In this document: positions 1 through 8,503 of the stretch, one piece after another
How positions within the stretch are numbered: position 1 is the stretch's first letter
Layout of the letters: every line of letters begins with the position of its first letter
Source of the DNA: Corynebacterium poyangense
GTDB lineage: Bacteria; Actinomycetota; Actinomycetes; Mycobacteriales; Mycobacteriaceae
Length of the DNA stretch: 64,000 nucleotides
Assembly (NCBI RefSeq): GCF_014522205.1
Contig: NZ_CP046884.1
Location: 2,232,001 to 2,296,000 of the forward strand
Direction: 5' to 3'
Translations under genes and position numbers: made by a program
Notes under the pieces: model-generated
Databases searched by the model: none
What the model was told of the DNA's origin: nothing
The model's input: the letters and a program-made list of their open reading frames with translations, nothing else

Positions 1-755
1 AGACGGGCTTCTACGTCACCATCGCGCAAGGGGTCGAGGGTGGGGCGAGAAAGCTGAACAGAGTGTAGCTTCAGGTGTGGGCAAGCTGCGATGGTGTCGG
101 CAAAAACGCGCAGCACGTGTTCCCGCCCTTGATCTGCAACAAAGGCCGCGGCAGTTAAGGCAGCAGATAAGCCTACGGCTTCTTCGCGAACATCCTGCGA
201 GAGGCTCTGAGTAAGGCGGCTAAAGGCTAAACCATCATGATCGCGGATCACCGGGATAGCGTGTAGCCGCACCGGGATAACGAAGTCCGCGATCATCTGT
301 TGGGTAGCAATCAGGAGCTCATAATCCCGCTCCCCTAGCACCACGTCAGTGCAAGACGTGGCATTCATCAGCCACATCAAGCGACACAACTCAGCAGAAT
401 CGACGGTGGTGAGCGAGGAATGCACCCGTGTCCTTAGCGCAGGCGGATCAGCTAGCAACAAGATTTCCGCTTTTTCGCGACGCAAGATAGCGGTTATCTC
501 TGCCTCCCGATCTCCTTCTAGAGACTGATCCGGCATGGCCACCATAATGAGGGCGCGGGGCAAGGCTGCGGCGGCGCGGATTAGTTCTATATTTCCAGGA
601 TGTAGTTCTGGGCCGGTGGGCACCACGACGATCGGCCGGCCGGTAGTACGCAACGCCCGCGACACCTGGGCAACATCCGCAGCTGAATGATGAATCTGCA
701 GTTCACCAGGGGTATAGCGAGAAGACTGAGGGCGGGTTGGCTGTTGATCACTCAC
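1..755 (-). CDS. PanC-like pantoate--beta-alanine ligase family protein, 3' end outside window
   Basis: I translated this open frame by hand; it runs off the left edge. It starts at a GTG at 755, giving a protein beginning MSDQQPTRPQSS. The fold markers of pantothenate synthetase (condensation of pantoate and beta-alanine in the cytoplasm) are recognisable but altered. The usual PTMGALHxGH nucleotide-binding segment reads PTGPELHPGN, so the second His of the HIGH-type signature is replaced by Asn. The GEKDYQ block appears as GERDYE and the VREADGLA block as IRDHDGLA. In mycobacteria panC lies near lysS and folK, so the location fits the family. The altered HIGH motif makes true synthetase activity uncertain; it may be a divergent paralogue. 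It is transcribed divergently from hypE across only 28 bp. Confidence 0.7.
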   Translation of the reverse strand, partial: MSDQQPTRPQSSRYTPGELQIHHSAADVAQVSRALRTTGRPIVVVPTGPELHPGNIELIRAAAALPRALIMVAMPDQSLEGDREAEITAILRREKAEILLLADPPALRTRVHSSLTTVDSAELCRLMWLMNATSCTDVVLGERDYELLIATQQMIADFVIPVRLHAIPVIRDHDGLAFSRLTQSLSQDVREEAVGLSAALTAAAFVADQGREHVLRVFADTIAACPHLKLHSVQLSRPTLDPLRDGDVEAR

Positions 756-783
756 GTCGCAAGCATAGCGATAAGCTAGGACC

Positions 784-1872
784 ATGGATCCGAAGAATCG
801 GCTTAATGAAGATGTTCAGCGCGTTCACCTGAATATTGAAAAGGTTCGGGGGCGGGGACCTCGCCTCAAAGATGAGCGAATCACTCTCGCCCATGGTGCA
901 GGCGGGAAAGCCTCATCCGCCCTGGTAGAACAAGTCTTTTTAGCTGCCTACAGCTCAGCAGAACTTCGTGAATCCGAAGACGCCGCCATTCTTTCTGTCC
1001 CGCAAGGTAATCTAGCTTTTTCCACCGACTCTTACGTAGTTGATCCCATTATTTTCCCCGGCGGTTCCATCGGTGATTTGGCCATCAACGGCACCGTTAA
1101 TGATCTTGCGGTGTCCGGAGCCCGACCAGAGGTGATTTCTGCAGCGTTTATCTTAGAAGAAGGATTAGAGATTGCTACTCTGCGGACTGTCGTCGCAGAC
1201 ATGCACGCTGCTGCCGAGCACGCTGGTGTTCGAGTGGTGACCGGGGATACCAAAGTAGTGCCACGAGGTCACGGTGACGGGGTTTATATCACGACCGCCG
1301 GGGTAGGAATCATTCCCGAAGATCGTCAGGTAGGCGCTCAGCTAGCGCAGATGGGAGACCGGATTATTTGTTCCGGACCGATTGCCGATCACGGTATGGC
1401 AGTGATGATGGCTCGTGGTGACTTAGCCATCCAAGCCCCCATCGAATCTGATACCCGGGCTATTAATCACGGGGTGGAGGCCCTGTGGAAAGCAAGTCCT
1501 CATACTCGGTGGCTTCGAGACGCCACCCGCGGCGGAGTAGCAACCGTCATGAATGAATTTGCCCGGTTATCTGGTTATGGCGTGGCTCTAGAGGACCGCT
1601 ATATCCCAGTACGTGATATGACCCGTGCCGCCTGCGACATGTTAGGGATTGATCCCCTGTATGTCGCTAATGAAGGAACATTCCTGGCAGTGGTTCCAGA
1701 GGAAGAAACATCCGCCGGTATAGCCGCCCTGAATGCATCAGGATTCCCGGATGCTTGCACCATCGGCCGGGTTGTAGAATCCCCTGCTTCTCAGGTTGTC
1801 CTCATTACTGGTTTCGGCGGGACCCGCATGGTGGACATGCTGGTCGGTGACCCTCTCCCCCGGATTTGCTAA
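784..1872 (+). CDS. hypE: Hydrogenase maturation protein HypE
   Basis: HypE (362 aa) dehydrates the carbamoyl group placed on its C-terminal Cys by HypF, giving the thiocyanate that becomes the CN ligands of the [NiFe] iron. The protein has the PurM/AIR-synthase-like layout, with LAHGAGGKAS near residue 35 and FSTDSYVVDP near residue 80. It ends in the diagnostic PRIC, with Cys as the last residue. The ATG at 784 follows a weak purine-rich stretch (aagctagga). The length is slightly above the usual 330-350 because of about 30 extra N-terminal residues. It opens the hydrogenase locus and is convergent with hypF, whose stop lies directly beside its own. Confidence 0.95.
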   Translation: MDPKNRLNEDVQRVHLNIEKVRGRGPRLKDERITLAHGAGGKASSALVEQVFLAAYSSAELRESEDAAILSVPQGNLAFSTDSYVVDPIIFPGGSIGDLAINGTVNDLAVSGARPEVISAAFILEEGLEIATLRTVVADMHAAAEHAGVRVVTGDTKVVPRGHGDGVYITTAGVGIIPEDRQVGAQLAQMGDRIICSGPIADHGMAVMMARGDLAIQAPIESDTRAINHGVEALWKASPHTRWLRDATRGGVATVMNEFARLSGYGVALEDRYIPVRDMTRAACDMLGIDPLYVANEGTFLAVVPEEETSAGIAALNASGFPDACTIGRVVESPASQVVLITGFGGTRMVDMLVGDPLPRIC

Positions 1873-4167
1873 TCACTGCAAGCCACTAGCCCTCAGCGCA
1901 GCCCGTCCGGCAACCACCTGCCCTAAGGAGATTCCACCGTCATTAGGCGGCACTATATGGTGTTGATATAGCTCTAACCCTGCCGCCGATACCTTCTTTG
2001 TCAGTTCTGTCACGAGAATCCGGTTAATGGCGCACCCCCCGCTAAGCCCCACCGACTGAAGGTTGAGACGTCGCGCGGTACGGATTATGGGTTCTGAGAT
2101 TATTTTTGCTACCTGATGGAGAAAAAATGATGCGGTAGCGGCGTCTTTCGGCAAGCCAACCAGGAGCTGAAATAGCTCTGGGAAAGAACGAACTTGAGGA
2201 TAACGGGAGTTCAGCAGGAGGTCTTTGTCTCCCGCCGCGCGGGTAGCGAGAGATTCCAGGTACATGGCTGCCTCTCCCTCAAAGCTTTGCTCCTGGATAA
2301 GACCTAAAAGCGCCGCGCCGGCGTCGAGCACTCTTCCCAACGAAGTACACCGCACCTGGTCAGTCCGCAGTTGGGACTCGACAAGTGCTGCCTCTTCTAC
2401 CGAAACCCCAGGCGGCAAAGCTACATCCACGTTCCAGGCGTGGCGAATCCCAGCGAGAATACGCCACGGGAAACGCACCGCCCGATCCCCGCCAACAAGA
2501 GGGAACTCAGGGACCAAGGGCGTTCTTTCCCACTGCTGCCGATCCTCATGCACGGCAATTAATTCCCCACCCCAGATGGTGCCATCAGTGCCATAACCGG
2601 TCCCATCCAAGGTGGCTACCAATGCCGCGCCCCGATGATGGTGCTCCGCCACCAAACTCAAAGCGTGAGCAACATGATGTTGGAGTCTCAGCAACGGAAC
2701 ATCATGGTCCTGGCAATAGCGTTCAGCCCACGTGGTGGTGGCATAACCGGGGTGAAGATCACACACCACAAGATCCGGCGTGGAACCACGCATCTTTGTT
2801 AATTGCTCTACCGCGCGTTCAAAAGCCTGTTGAGCCGCCCACGACCCCATATCCCCGTTATGGGAAGAAATATGCGCTAAATCATCCACGGCTAAGGCAA
2901 ACGTATTCTTCAGTTCCCCACCGACTCCCAGGACCGTTGATCCAGTCCCTAAATCCTTAGGTAAAGGAATAGGTAAGGGAGCATACCCGCGGGCTCGACG
3001 CACCGGAATCGGGCTGGTGTTTCCCTCGGCACTGCGCAGCACGGAATCCTCAACTGGGAGATGAATCCCCCGGTCATGGAGGAGGAAAGCATCACATAAG
3101 GGGGCCAAAGCGGTGCGGGCTGTGTCATTGTCCCAACAAATCGGTTCTCCGCCAACATTGCCAGAGGTGGCAACTACCGGACTATCCACCAGCAAATGAT
3201 GAATGGGGGTATAGGGCAACATGATGCCAAGTTCATGAAGGCCGGGAGCAATTTCTGGCGCTACACCGTGATCCGAAGCCATGTCTACCAACACAATGGG
3301 GTGGGCTGGGGACTCTAGCAGCTCAGCTGTCTGGCGATCAACCCGGCAGATACGTCGCGCAGAGGACAAATCCGGAACCATGAGTGCAAAGGGTTTAGCC
3401 GGTCGCTTTTTTAAGGTGCGCAACCTCGCAACAGCCTCAGAATTAGTGGCATCACATAAAAGATGAAAACCACCTAAACCTTTGACGGCGAGGATGCCTC
3501 CCTCATGGATGATCCCTCGGGCATGGTCAAGCACCTCATCGGTGGATCGGTGCAGATCAACCGGAACACCAGAAGAATTTTCTAGCCATAACCTCGGTCC
3601 ACAGTCCGGACAACTAATGGGTTGTGCATGGTAACGACGATCTTGAGGATCCGAATACTCCTGCGCGCACTGCGGACAGAGGGGGAAATCACGCATGGTG
3701 GTGGCCGGGCGATCATAGGGTAGATCCTCAATGATTGATAACCGTGGACCACAATTTGTGCAGGTGATGAAGGGGTAGCGGTATCGGCAATTCTGGGGAT
3801 CACGCATCTCTGCAAGACAGTCTGGGCAGGTGGCCACATCCGGTGGAATTAGGGTACGAGCCCCCGGACGGTGCCGAGAAGGCAGAATGACAAATTCGGT
3901 GGGGACCGGGGTAGGCACTGCCAAGGAAGACTTTTCCTCATCAATGATGACTGCCAAAGGTGGCAGGTTAGTGAGTAGATGATGCCGAAAGCTCTCCACC
4001 CTCGGAGCTGGACCAAAGCAACGGATGAACACTCCGGAATCATCATTGGAGCACTCCCCCACAATCTGCTCTTCTTGAGCTATTCGAGCCACATGGGGGC
4101 GAAAACCTACTCCTTGGACCACACCACGCAGCCGTAGTTGGAGACCTACCCAATCCGAAGCACCCAT
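1873..4167 (-). CDS. hypF: Carbamoyltransferase HypF
   Basis: HypF (764 aa, normal length) converts carbamoyl phosphate and ATP to carbamoyl-AMP and transfers the carbamoyl group to HypE. The domain order is visible. An N-terminal acylphosphatase-like domain carries VQGVGFRPHVARIA (about residues 16-29). Two zinc-finger repeats follow with CPDC/CTNC and CPQC/CPDC pairs (about residues 115-190). A YrdC-like domain has KGLGGFHLLCDA and KKRPAKPFALM. The C-terminal Kae1-like carbamoyltransferase domain has the metal-binding HHVAHA and the SGGCAINR motif. It is the only structural maturation gene besides the second hypA on the minus strand of this locus, and it is divergent from hypA, with about 30-40 bp between them for both promoters. 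Confidence 0.96.
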   Translation of the reverse strand: MGASDWVGLQLRLRGVVQGVGFRPHVARIAQEEQIVGECSNDDSGVFIRCFGPAPRVESFRHHLLTNLPPLAVIIDEEKSSLAVPTPVPTEFVILPSRHRPGARTLIPPDVATCPDCLAEMRDPQNCRYRYPFITCTNCGPRLSIIEDLPYDRPATTMRDFPLCPQCAQEYSDPQDRRYHAQPISCPDCGPRLWLENSSGVPVDLHRSTDEVLDHARGIIHEGGILAVKGLGGFHLLCDATNSEAVARLRTLKKRPAKPFALMVPDLSSARRICRVDRQTAELLESPAHPIVLVDMASDHGVAPEIAPGLHELGIMLPYTPIHHLLVDSPVVATSGNVGGEPICWDNDTARTALAPLCDAFLLHDRGIHLPVEDSVLRSAEGNTSPIPVRRARGYAPLPIPLPKDLGTGSTVLGVGGELKNTFALAVDDLAHISSHNGDMGSWAAQQAFERAVEQLTKMRGSTPDLVVCDLHPGYATTTWAERYCQDHDVPLLRLQHHVAHALSLVAEHHHRGAALVATLDGTGYGTDGTIWGGELIAVHEDRQQWERTPLVPEFPLVGGDRAVRFPWRILAGIRHAWNVDVALPPGVSVEEAALVESQLRTDQVRCTSLGRVLDAGAALLGLIQEQSFEGEAAMYLESLATRAAGDKDLLLNSRYPQVRSFPELFQLLVGLPKDAATASFFLHQVAKIISEPIIRTARRLNLQSVGLSGGCAINRILVTELTKKVSAAGLELYQHHIVPPNDGGISLGQVVAGRAALRASGLQ

Positions 4168-4207
4168 AATCGCGATGATAGTGAGACTTTAGCTACGCTT
4201 GGTGAGC

Positions 4208-4618
4208 GTGCATGAAGTGGCACTTTCAGAACAACTAGCCCAGGTGGTTAGACGCGCCGCCTGCGGGCGAAAAGTTGTGAGCGTTCACCTGAAAATTGGG
4301 GCCTTAAGGCAAGTGATTCCAGAAACTCTCACCTATGCCTGGATTTTCACCACCGCTAACACTGCACTTGAACATGCACGGTTAGAGATTGAGTGGGTGC
4401 CGGGACAACTGCGCTGCCCTGAGGGGCATGAATCCCTCATGCAGGGGGAGTTCGACGTCCACTGCCCAGTGTGCGGCACAGTCAGCCGTATTATCGGCGG
4501 CGAAGAGTTCACTGTCGTCGATATTGAGGTTGCAGCTAGAGAAGAAGCTGCACCGGGGCAGTGCGCCGGGCACCCTGATGAGGAAGGACAACAGCATGGG
4601 TCGTTTCCACCGCCATGA
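4208..4618 (+). CDS. hypA: Hydrogenase nickel incorporation protein HypA (copy 1)
   Basis: HypA delivers nickel, with HypB, to the hydrogenase large-subunit precursor. I chose the GTG at 4208 instead of an in-frame TTG nine bases upstream, because it gives the invariant Met-His-Glu N-terminus in which His2 is the nickel ligand. The protein is then 136 aa. The structural zinc site is unusual. The C-terminal pair is intact (CPVC), but the first pair reads CPEGH, with Gly where the second Cys normally stands; the neighbouring His may substitute. The C-terminus extends about 20 residues past the usual family end. It overlaps hypB by 23 bp, suggesting coupled translation. A second hypA with a canonical zinc site lies at 10254-10589. 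Confidence 0.9.
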   Translation: MHEVALSEQLAQVVRRAACGRKVVSVHLKIGALRQVIPETLTYAWIFTTANTALEHARLEIEWVPGQLRCPEGHESLMQGEFDVHCPVCGTVSRIIGGEEFTVVDIEVAAREEAAPGQCAGHPDEEGQQHGSFPPP

Positions 4619-5399
4619 TGATGGCAGCATTCATAAACACCACACTCACCACGCTCATGATGGGGAACATAGCCACCCGAATCACGATCATGGAGACCAC
4701 TCCGGATATGAGACTGGGCGGGAAAGGATTAGCGTTTTAGAAGATATTTTCCACGAGAATGATCATTGCGCTGAAGAAAATAGGGCAGCGCTGGACCGCT
4801 ACGGTGTTCACTGCATTAACGTGATGAGCTCACCGGGTGCCGGGAAAACAGAACTTCTGGTTCAGACCTTGAAGGCTTTGTCGGGAGAATTTCGGGTGGG
4901 GGTGGTGGAAGGCGATATTGAAACATCCATGGATGCTGATCGCCTCAACGGCCTCGGCGCCCAGGTTTCCCTACTCAACACCGGCAATGGATTTGGCGGT
5001 GAATGCCACCTGGATGCACCCATGGTACACCGGGCCTTGAAGAACTTGGATCTTTCTCAGCTGGATCTGCTCCTCGTTGAAAACGTCGGAAACCTGGTGT
5101 GCCCTGCGGAATTTGAGGTGGGAGAGCACCGAAAAGCCATGGTTTATTCCCTTACTGAGGGCGAGGATAAACCCCTGAAATACCCCGTGATGTTCCGCTC
5201 AGTAGGGGTTGTTGTCATTAATAAGATGGATCTGCTTCCACACTTGGATGTGGATGTGGAGTTGTTCCGGAAGAATCTGCGGCAAGTGAATCCGGACTGC
5301 GAGGTGATTGAGCTTTCCGCTAAAACTGGTGAGGGGATAGAAGAATGGCTGAGATGGGTTAAAGCTGGCATTCCCATGCCCTTAGCTCCTAAGGATTAA
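4596..5399 (+). CDS. hypB: Hydrogenase nickel-insertion GTPase HypB
   Basis: HypB is the G3E/SIMIBI GTPase that loads nickel into hydrogenase. The open frame extends further upstream, but the ATG at 4596 is preceded by aggaagg and starts the typical MGRFHRHDDG. The first 45 residues are very rich in His, a nickel-storing or buffering tail seen in many HypB proteins. The G domain follows with the Walker A segment SSPGAGKTEL (about residue 88), the Walker B-side ENVGNLVCP (with the Cys of the inter-subunit metal site), and NKMD for guanine recognition. The length is 267 aa, usual for His-rich HypB. It lies in one transcription unit with hypA and is followed by a stem-loop before the structural genes. 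Confidence 0.95.
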   Translation: MGRFHRHDDGSIHKHHTHHAHDGEHSHPNHDHGDHSGYETGRERISVLEDIFHENDHCAEENRAALDRYGVHCINVMSSPGAGKTELLVQTLKALSGEFRVGVVEGDIETSMDADRLNGLGAQVSLLNTGNGFGGECHLDAPMVHRALKNLDLSQLDLLLVENVGNLVCPAEFEVGEHRKAMVYSLTEGEDKPLKYPVMFRSVGVVVINKMDLLPHLDVDVELFRKNLRQVNPDCEVIELSAKTGEGIEEWLRWVKAGIPMPLAPKD

Positions 5400-5420
5400 G
5401 AACTAAAGTCAGGCTTAGCT

Positions 5421-5444
5421 TTTACCCCCAATAACGGGGGTAAA
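5421..5444 (+). other. Stem-loop between hypB and the hydrogenase structural genes
   Basis: Perfect 9-bp stem, TTTACCCCC pairing with GGGGGTAAA, with a 6-nt loop. It begins 22 bp past the hypB stop. No uninterrupted T-run follows directly, so it could be an imperfect terminator, an attenuator, or a stabilising or processing hairpin that sets different hypAB and hupSLCD mRNA levels. The remaining 87 bp before the small subunit must hold any separate hupS promoter. Confidence 0.6.
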
Positions 5445-5531
5445 CCTCAGTTTGCTTTTCGGAGCAGTCTCTCAGCTCGCTGTTAGGCTCGCGAGTGTAC
5501 TACCCCATTTTTTCATGAAGGACACCGAGCC

Positions 5532-6755
5532 GTGAGCCTGGGATCATTATGGAAGAGCGGAAACCTCCGCGAGAACCTTAAAGCACGGGGCTTTGCCCGT
5601 CGAGATTTTCTCAAAATGTGTGGAGCCTTAGCCTCGGTGTATGCGGTAGGCTCCCCCGCCCTCGCCGCTACCGGGGGATTTGAAGCCCAAGCAGCAGATA
5701 TCGAAGAGAAAATAGGCAATATCACCAAACCCAATGTGGTATGGCTCCAGCTCCAGGAATGCACCGGGTGCATGGAGTCCGTTCTGCGAAGCGGCGGCAC
5801 CACCATCGAAGAGATGGTGCTGAAACTACTCAGCGTTAACTACAACGAGTTAGTTATGGCTGCGGCTGGCCACGCAGCGGATAAGGCCATGGAGGAGGTC
5901 AATAAGGAAGACCACATCCTGGTTGTTAATGGCTCAGTTCCGGTAAAGGAAAATGGCGTTTATTGCATGATCGGCGGGAAAACAGCCGAACAAGTGTTGC
6001 GGGATGCGGCGAAAAACGCCAGTGTGATCCTCGCCGTGGGAGCGTGCGCGGTTTATGGGTCGGTTCAGGCAGCTCGTCCTAACCCCACCGGCGCCGTCGG
6101 GGTGGATGAAATTATCACCGATAAACCAGTCATCAATGTCTCCGGCTGCCCGCCTATCGGCGATGTCATCACCGCCACAATTGCTTATCTTCTCACCCAC
6201 GGGAAAGCCCCCGAGGTCGATGCTGAAGGTCGCCCACTTTTTGCCTACGACCAGAGGATTCACGACTCCTGCCCGCGTCGAGCTCACTATGACGCCGGCC
6301 AATTTGTCCGCACCTTTGATGATGCTGGTGCTCGTAATGGGTGGTGCCTTTATAAAGTCGGGTGCAAGGGGCCGTCAACGTTCAGTCCCTGCCCCATCAT
6401 TCAATGGAATTTGCGAAGTGGCTGGCCCATCGGCCAAGGCCACCCCTGTATTGGCTGTACCGAAAAAGACTTCTTCGATAGGTTTACCCCCTTCTATGAT
6501 GTTTTGCCCGACGTCCGCGGGGTCGGGATCGAAGCCTCCGCAGAGAAAGTTGGCTGGGGGCTGTTGGGAGCTGCTGCCGCAGGCGTAGCAGTCCACGGCG
6601 CCGTGACGTTAGGGAGAACAATCCCGGTTCGCGGCAAACGCCACGAAGATGAATCCGGAAATCTCTTAGCTGCTTTCGGTGATGAGGTACCAACGCAGGC
6701 CCATCAGAGCCAGGCCGCTGAATCGGCTGAGCCGACACAAGACAAGGAGCAATAA
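5532..6755 (+). CDS. hupS: [NiFe]-hydrogenase small subunit, group 1 membrane-bound uptake type
   Basis: Electron-transfer subunit (407 aa) carrying three FeS clusters. It starts at GTG 5532 after an AAGGA stretch. The N-terminus has a twin-arginine signal (ARRDFLK, about residues 23-29) followed by a hydrophobic segment ending SPALA, so the mature dimer is exported by Tat. Proximal-cluster ligands sit in ECTGC and GACAVYG. The distal and medial ligands lie in HDSC, WCLYKVGC, SPC and HPCIGC. A C-terminal hydrophobic helix (about residues 338-358) anchors it to the membrane. At the two places where oxygen-tolerant enzymes have extra Cys, this protein has Gly (CTGC) and Ser (YGS), so the proximal cluster is a conventional [4Fe-4S]. 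It precedes the large subunit by 2 bp. Confidence 0.96.
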   Translation: MSLGSLWKSGNLRENLKARGFARRDFLKMCGALASVYAVGSPALAATGGFEAQAADIEEKIGNITKPNVVWLQLQECTGCMESVLRSGGTTIEEMVLKLLSVNYNELVMAAAGHAADKAMEEVNKEDHILVVNGSVPVKENGVYCMIGGKTAEQVLRDAAKNASVILAVGACAVYGSVQAARPNPTGAVGVDEIITDKPVINVSGCPPIGDVITATIAYLLTHGKAPEVDAEGRPLFAYDQRIHDSCPRRAHYDAGQFVRTFDDAGARNGWCLYKVGCKGPSTFSPCPIIQWNLRSGWPIGQGHPCIGCTEKDFFDRFTPFYDVLPDVRGVGIEASAEKVGWGLLGAAAAGVAVHGAVTLGRTIPVRGKRHEDESGNLLAAFGDEVPTQAHQSQAAESAEPTQDKEQ

Positions 6756-6757
6756 CC

Positions 6758-8503
6758 ATGGCGGAGAGGCTCGTCGTAGACCCAATCACCAGGATTGAAG
6801 GGCATCTGCGGATCGAAGTAGAACATGAGAACGGCCGCATCAAGGACGCCTGGTCAGAGACCACCCAATACCGCGGCATCGAAACCATTGTGGAGGGACG
6901 CGACCCTAGAGATGTGTGGGCTTTCGTGGGAAGAATCTGCGGAGTGTGCACCGGCACCCACTCAGTAGCTAGCGTCACCGCAGTAGAAGACGCCATAGGT
7001 TCCCATCCCCCCACCCAAGCACGGCTTATCCGGGACATCGTAAACGCCGCCCAGGAAAGCCACGACCATGTGGTTCACTTCTACCATCTGCACGCCCTGG
7101 ACTGGGTAAACGTGGTGTCCGCGGCTCAAGCCGACCCACGCAAAGCAGTAGAGTTTGCCCACTCCATTGGCTCCACGTGGAAGGGAAATAGCGTCGAGCG
7201 TTTTACCGAAGTCAAAAACACCGTTCAAGGCCTCTTAGACTCTGGTCAGCTCTCTATTTTCACCGGCGGTTATTGGGACCACAAGGATTATCGCTTACCG
7301 CCTGAAGCCAACTTAATGGCCGTTGCGCACTATCTTGATGCCTTGCAATTCCAACGCAGCATTATCCGAATTGTGACGGTTTTTGGCGGCAAGAACCCAC
7401 ACCCCAATTATCTAGTGGGTGGGATGGCGTGCTCCATCGATCCGAATAAATCCGAAACGTTCAACCAGGTGCATCTAGATCAGGTTAAGGCTTGGGCTGA
7501 AGAAATCCGCGAGTTTATTGAGGGGTGTTACTACCCCGACGCGGTGGCGATTATGTCTGTCTATTCTGACTACTTCTCCATTGGAAAATCCTCCGATACC
7601 TTCCTCGCGGTAGGAATGGCAGGGACGACGTATGCCGGAACCCCGGATCACGAGGCGGTATCGAGTGTGCATCCGGAAGTGAAGCCCGGAGTGATTTTTC
7701 AAGGCGACTATTCCAAACTTCAACCCCTCGATCCAGCAAAAATCCGAGAATACATTTCTTCTGCATGGTTTAGCTATGGGGAGGGGCACGACGATGACGG
7801 GTTACCGCCTGCTGAAGGAGAAACCCTGCCCAAGTACACCGGGCCGAAGCCACCCTATACCTGGCTTGCCGATGCAGAAGATGGGCGATACACCTGGTCA
7901 AAGGCTCCGCGCTATGATGGCCAAGCGGTCCAGGTTGGTCCTCTGGCTCGGGTGTTAGTGGCTTATCTCCAATCCGAGAAGAAAACAAAATCTCTCGTTG
8001 ATGGGGCTTTGAAGAAACTCAATATCCGTGTTCCTGACTTGAATTCCACGGGTGGACGGACCCTCGCCCGCGCGGTGGAGGCCGTCACCACTGCTGAAGC
8101 ATTGTGCGATGTATTGATTCCGACGTTCACGAAGAACCTCGCTAATGGTGACATCAACGTTTTTGACGCCTCCCGATGGGATCCCGCCTCGTGGCCGCAA
8201 GATTGCCAAGGCTTTTCCATGGTGGAGGTTGCTCGCGGCTGTCTGAGCCATTGGATCCACATCCGCGACGGCAAGGTCTTTAACTATCAGGCTGTTGTGC
8301 CAACTACCTGGCTGGCTGGGGGGAGAGACCCTAAAGGTCAACGTGGTCCCTATGAGGAAGCCTTGCGTAACCACCCGTTGGCTGATCCTGAACAACCCCT
8401 GGAAATCTTGCGCACCATTCACTCCTTTGACCCCTGTATGTCCTGCGCGGTCCATGTGCTTGACCCAGAGGGCGAGAAAATCCATGAGGTGATGACCCAA
8501 TGA
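6758..8503 (+). CDS. hupL: [NiFe]-hydrogenase large subunit
   Basis: Catalytic subunit (581 aa) that splits H2 at the Ni-Fe(CN)2CO site. The N-terminal L1 motif is RICGVCTGTH (about residues 52-61). The C-terminal L2 motif is DPCMSCAVH near residue 565. Together these give the four Cys ligands. Fifteen residues follow the L2 His (VLDPEGEKIHEVMTQ), the peptide expected to be removed after nickel insertion by the HupD-type protease encoded two genes downstream. The enzyme has no Tat signal of its own and would be co-exported with the small subunit. Its stop overlaps the cytochrome b start by 4 bp (ATGA), so hupS-hupL-hupC are tightly coupled. Confidence 0.97.
   Translation: MAERLVVDPITRIEGHLRIEVEHENGRIKDAWSETTQYRGIETIVEGRDPRDVWAFVGRICGVCTGTHSVASVTAVEDAIGSHPPTQARLIRDIVNAAQESHDHVVHFYHLHALDWVNVVSAAQADPRKAVEFAHSIGSTWKGNSVERFTEVKNTVQGLLDSGQLSIFTGGYWDHKDYRLPPEANLMAVAHYLDALQFQRSIIRIVTVFGGKNPHPNYLVGGMACSIDPNKSETFNQVHLDQVKAWAEEIREFIEGCYYPDAVAIMSVYSDYFSIGKSSDTFLAVGMAGTTYAGTPDHEAVSSVHPEVKPGVIFQGDYSKLQPLDPAKIREYISSAWFSYGEGHDDDGLPPAEGETLPKYTGPKPPYTWLADAEDGRYTWSKAPRYDGQAVQVGPLARVLVAYLQSEKKTKSLVDGALKKLNIRVPDLNSTGGRTLARAVEAVTTAEALCDVLIPTFTKNLANGDINVFDASRWDPASWPQDCQGFSMVEVARGCLSHWIHIRDGKVFNYQAVVPTTWLAGGRDPKGQRGPYEEALRNHPLADPEQPLEILRTIHSFDPCMSCAVHVLDPEGEKIHEVMTQ

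Noticed and set aside
2385..2960. Open frame of 191 codons on the plus strand
   Set aside because: It is antisense to hypF in a region with clear HypF domain sequence; its translation is Pro/Arg/His-rich without any family resemblance.
4389..4595. N-terminal extension of HypB to 336 residues
   Set aside because: The added 69 residues are the out-of-frame reading of hypA; the ATG at 4596 has a ribosome-binding site and the family start.
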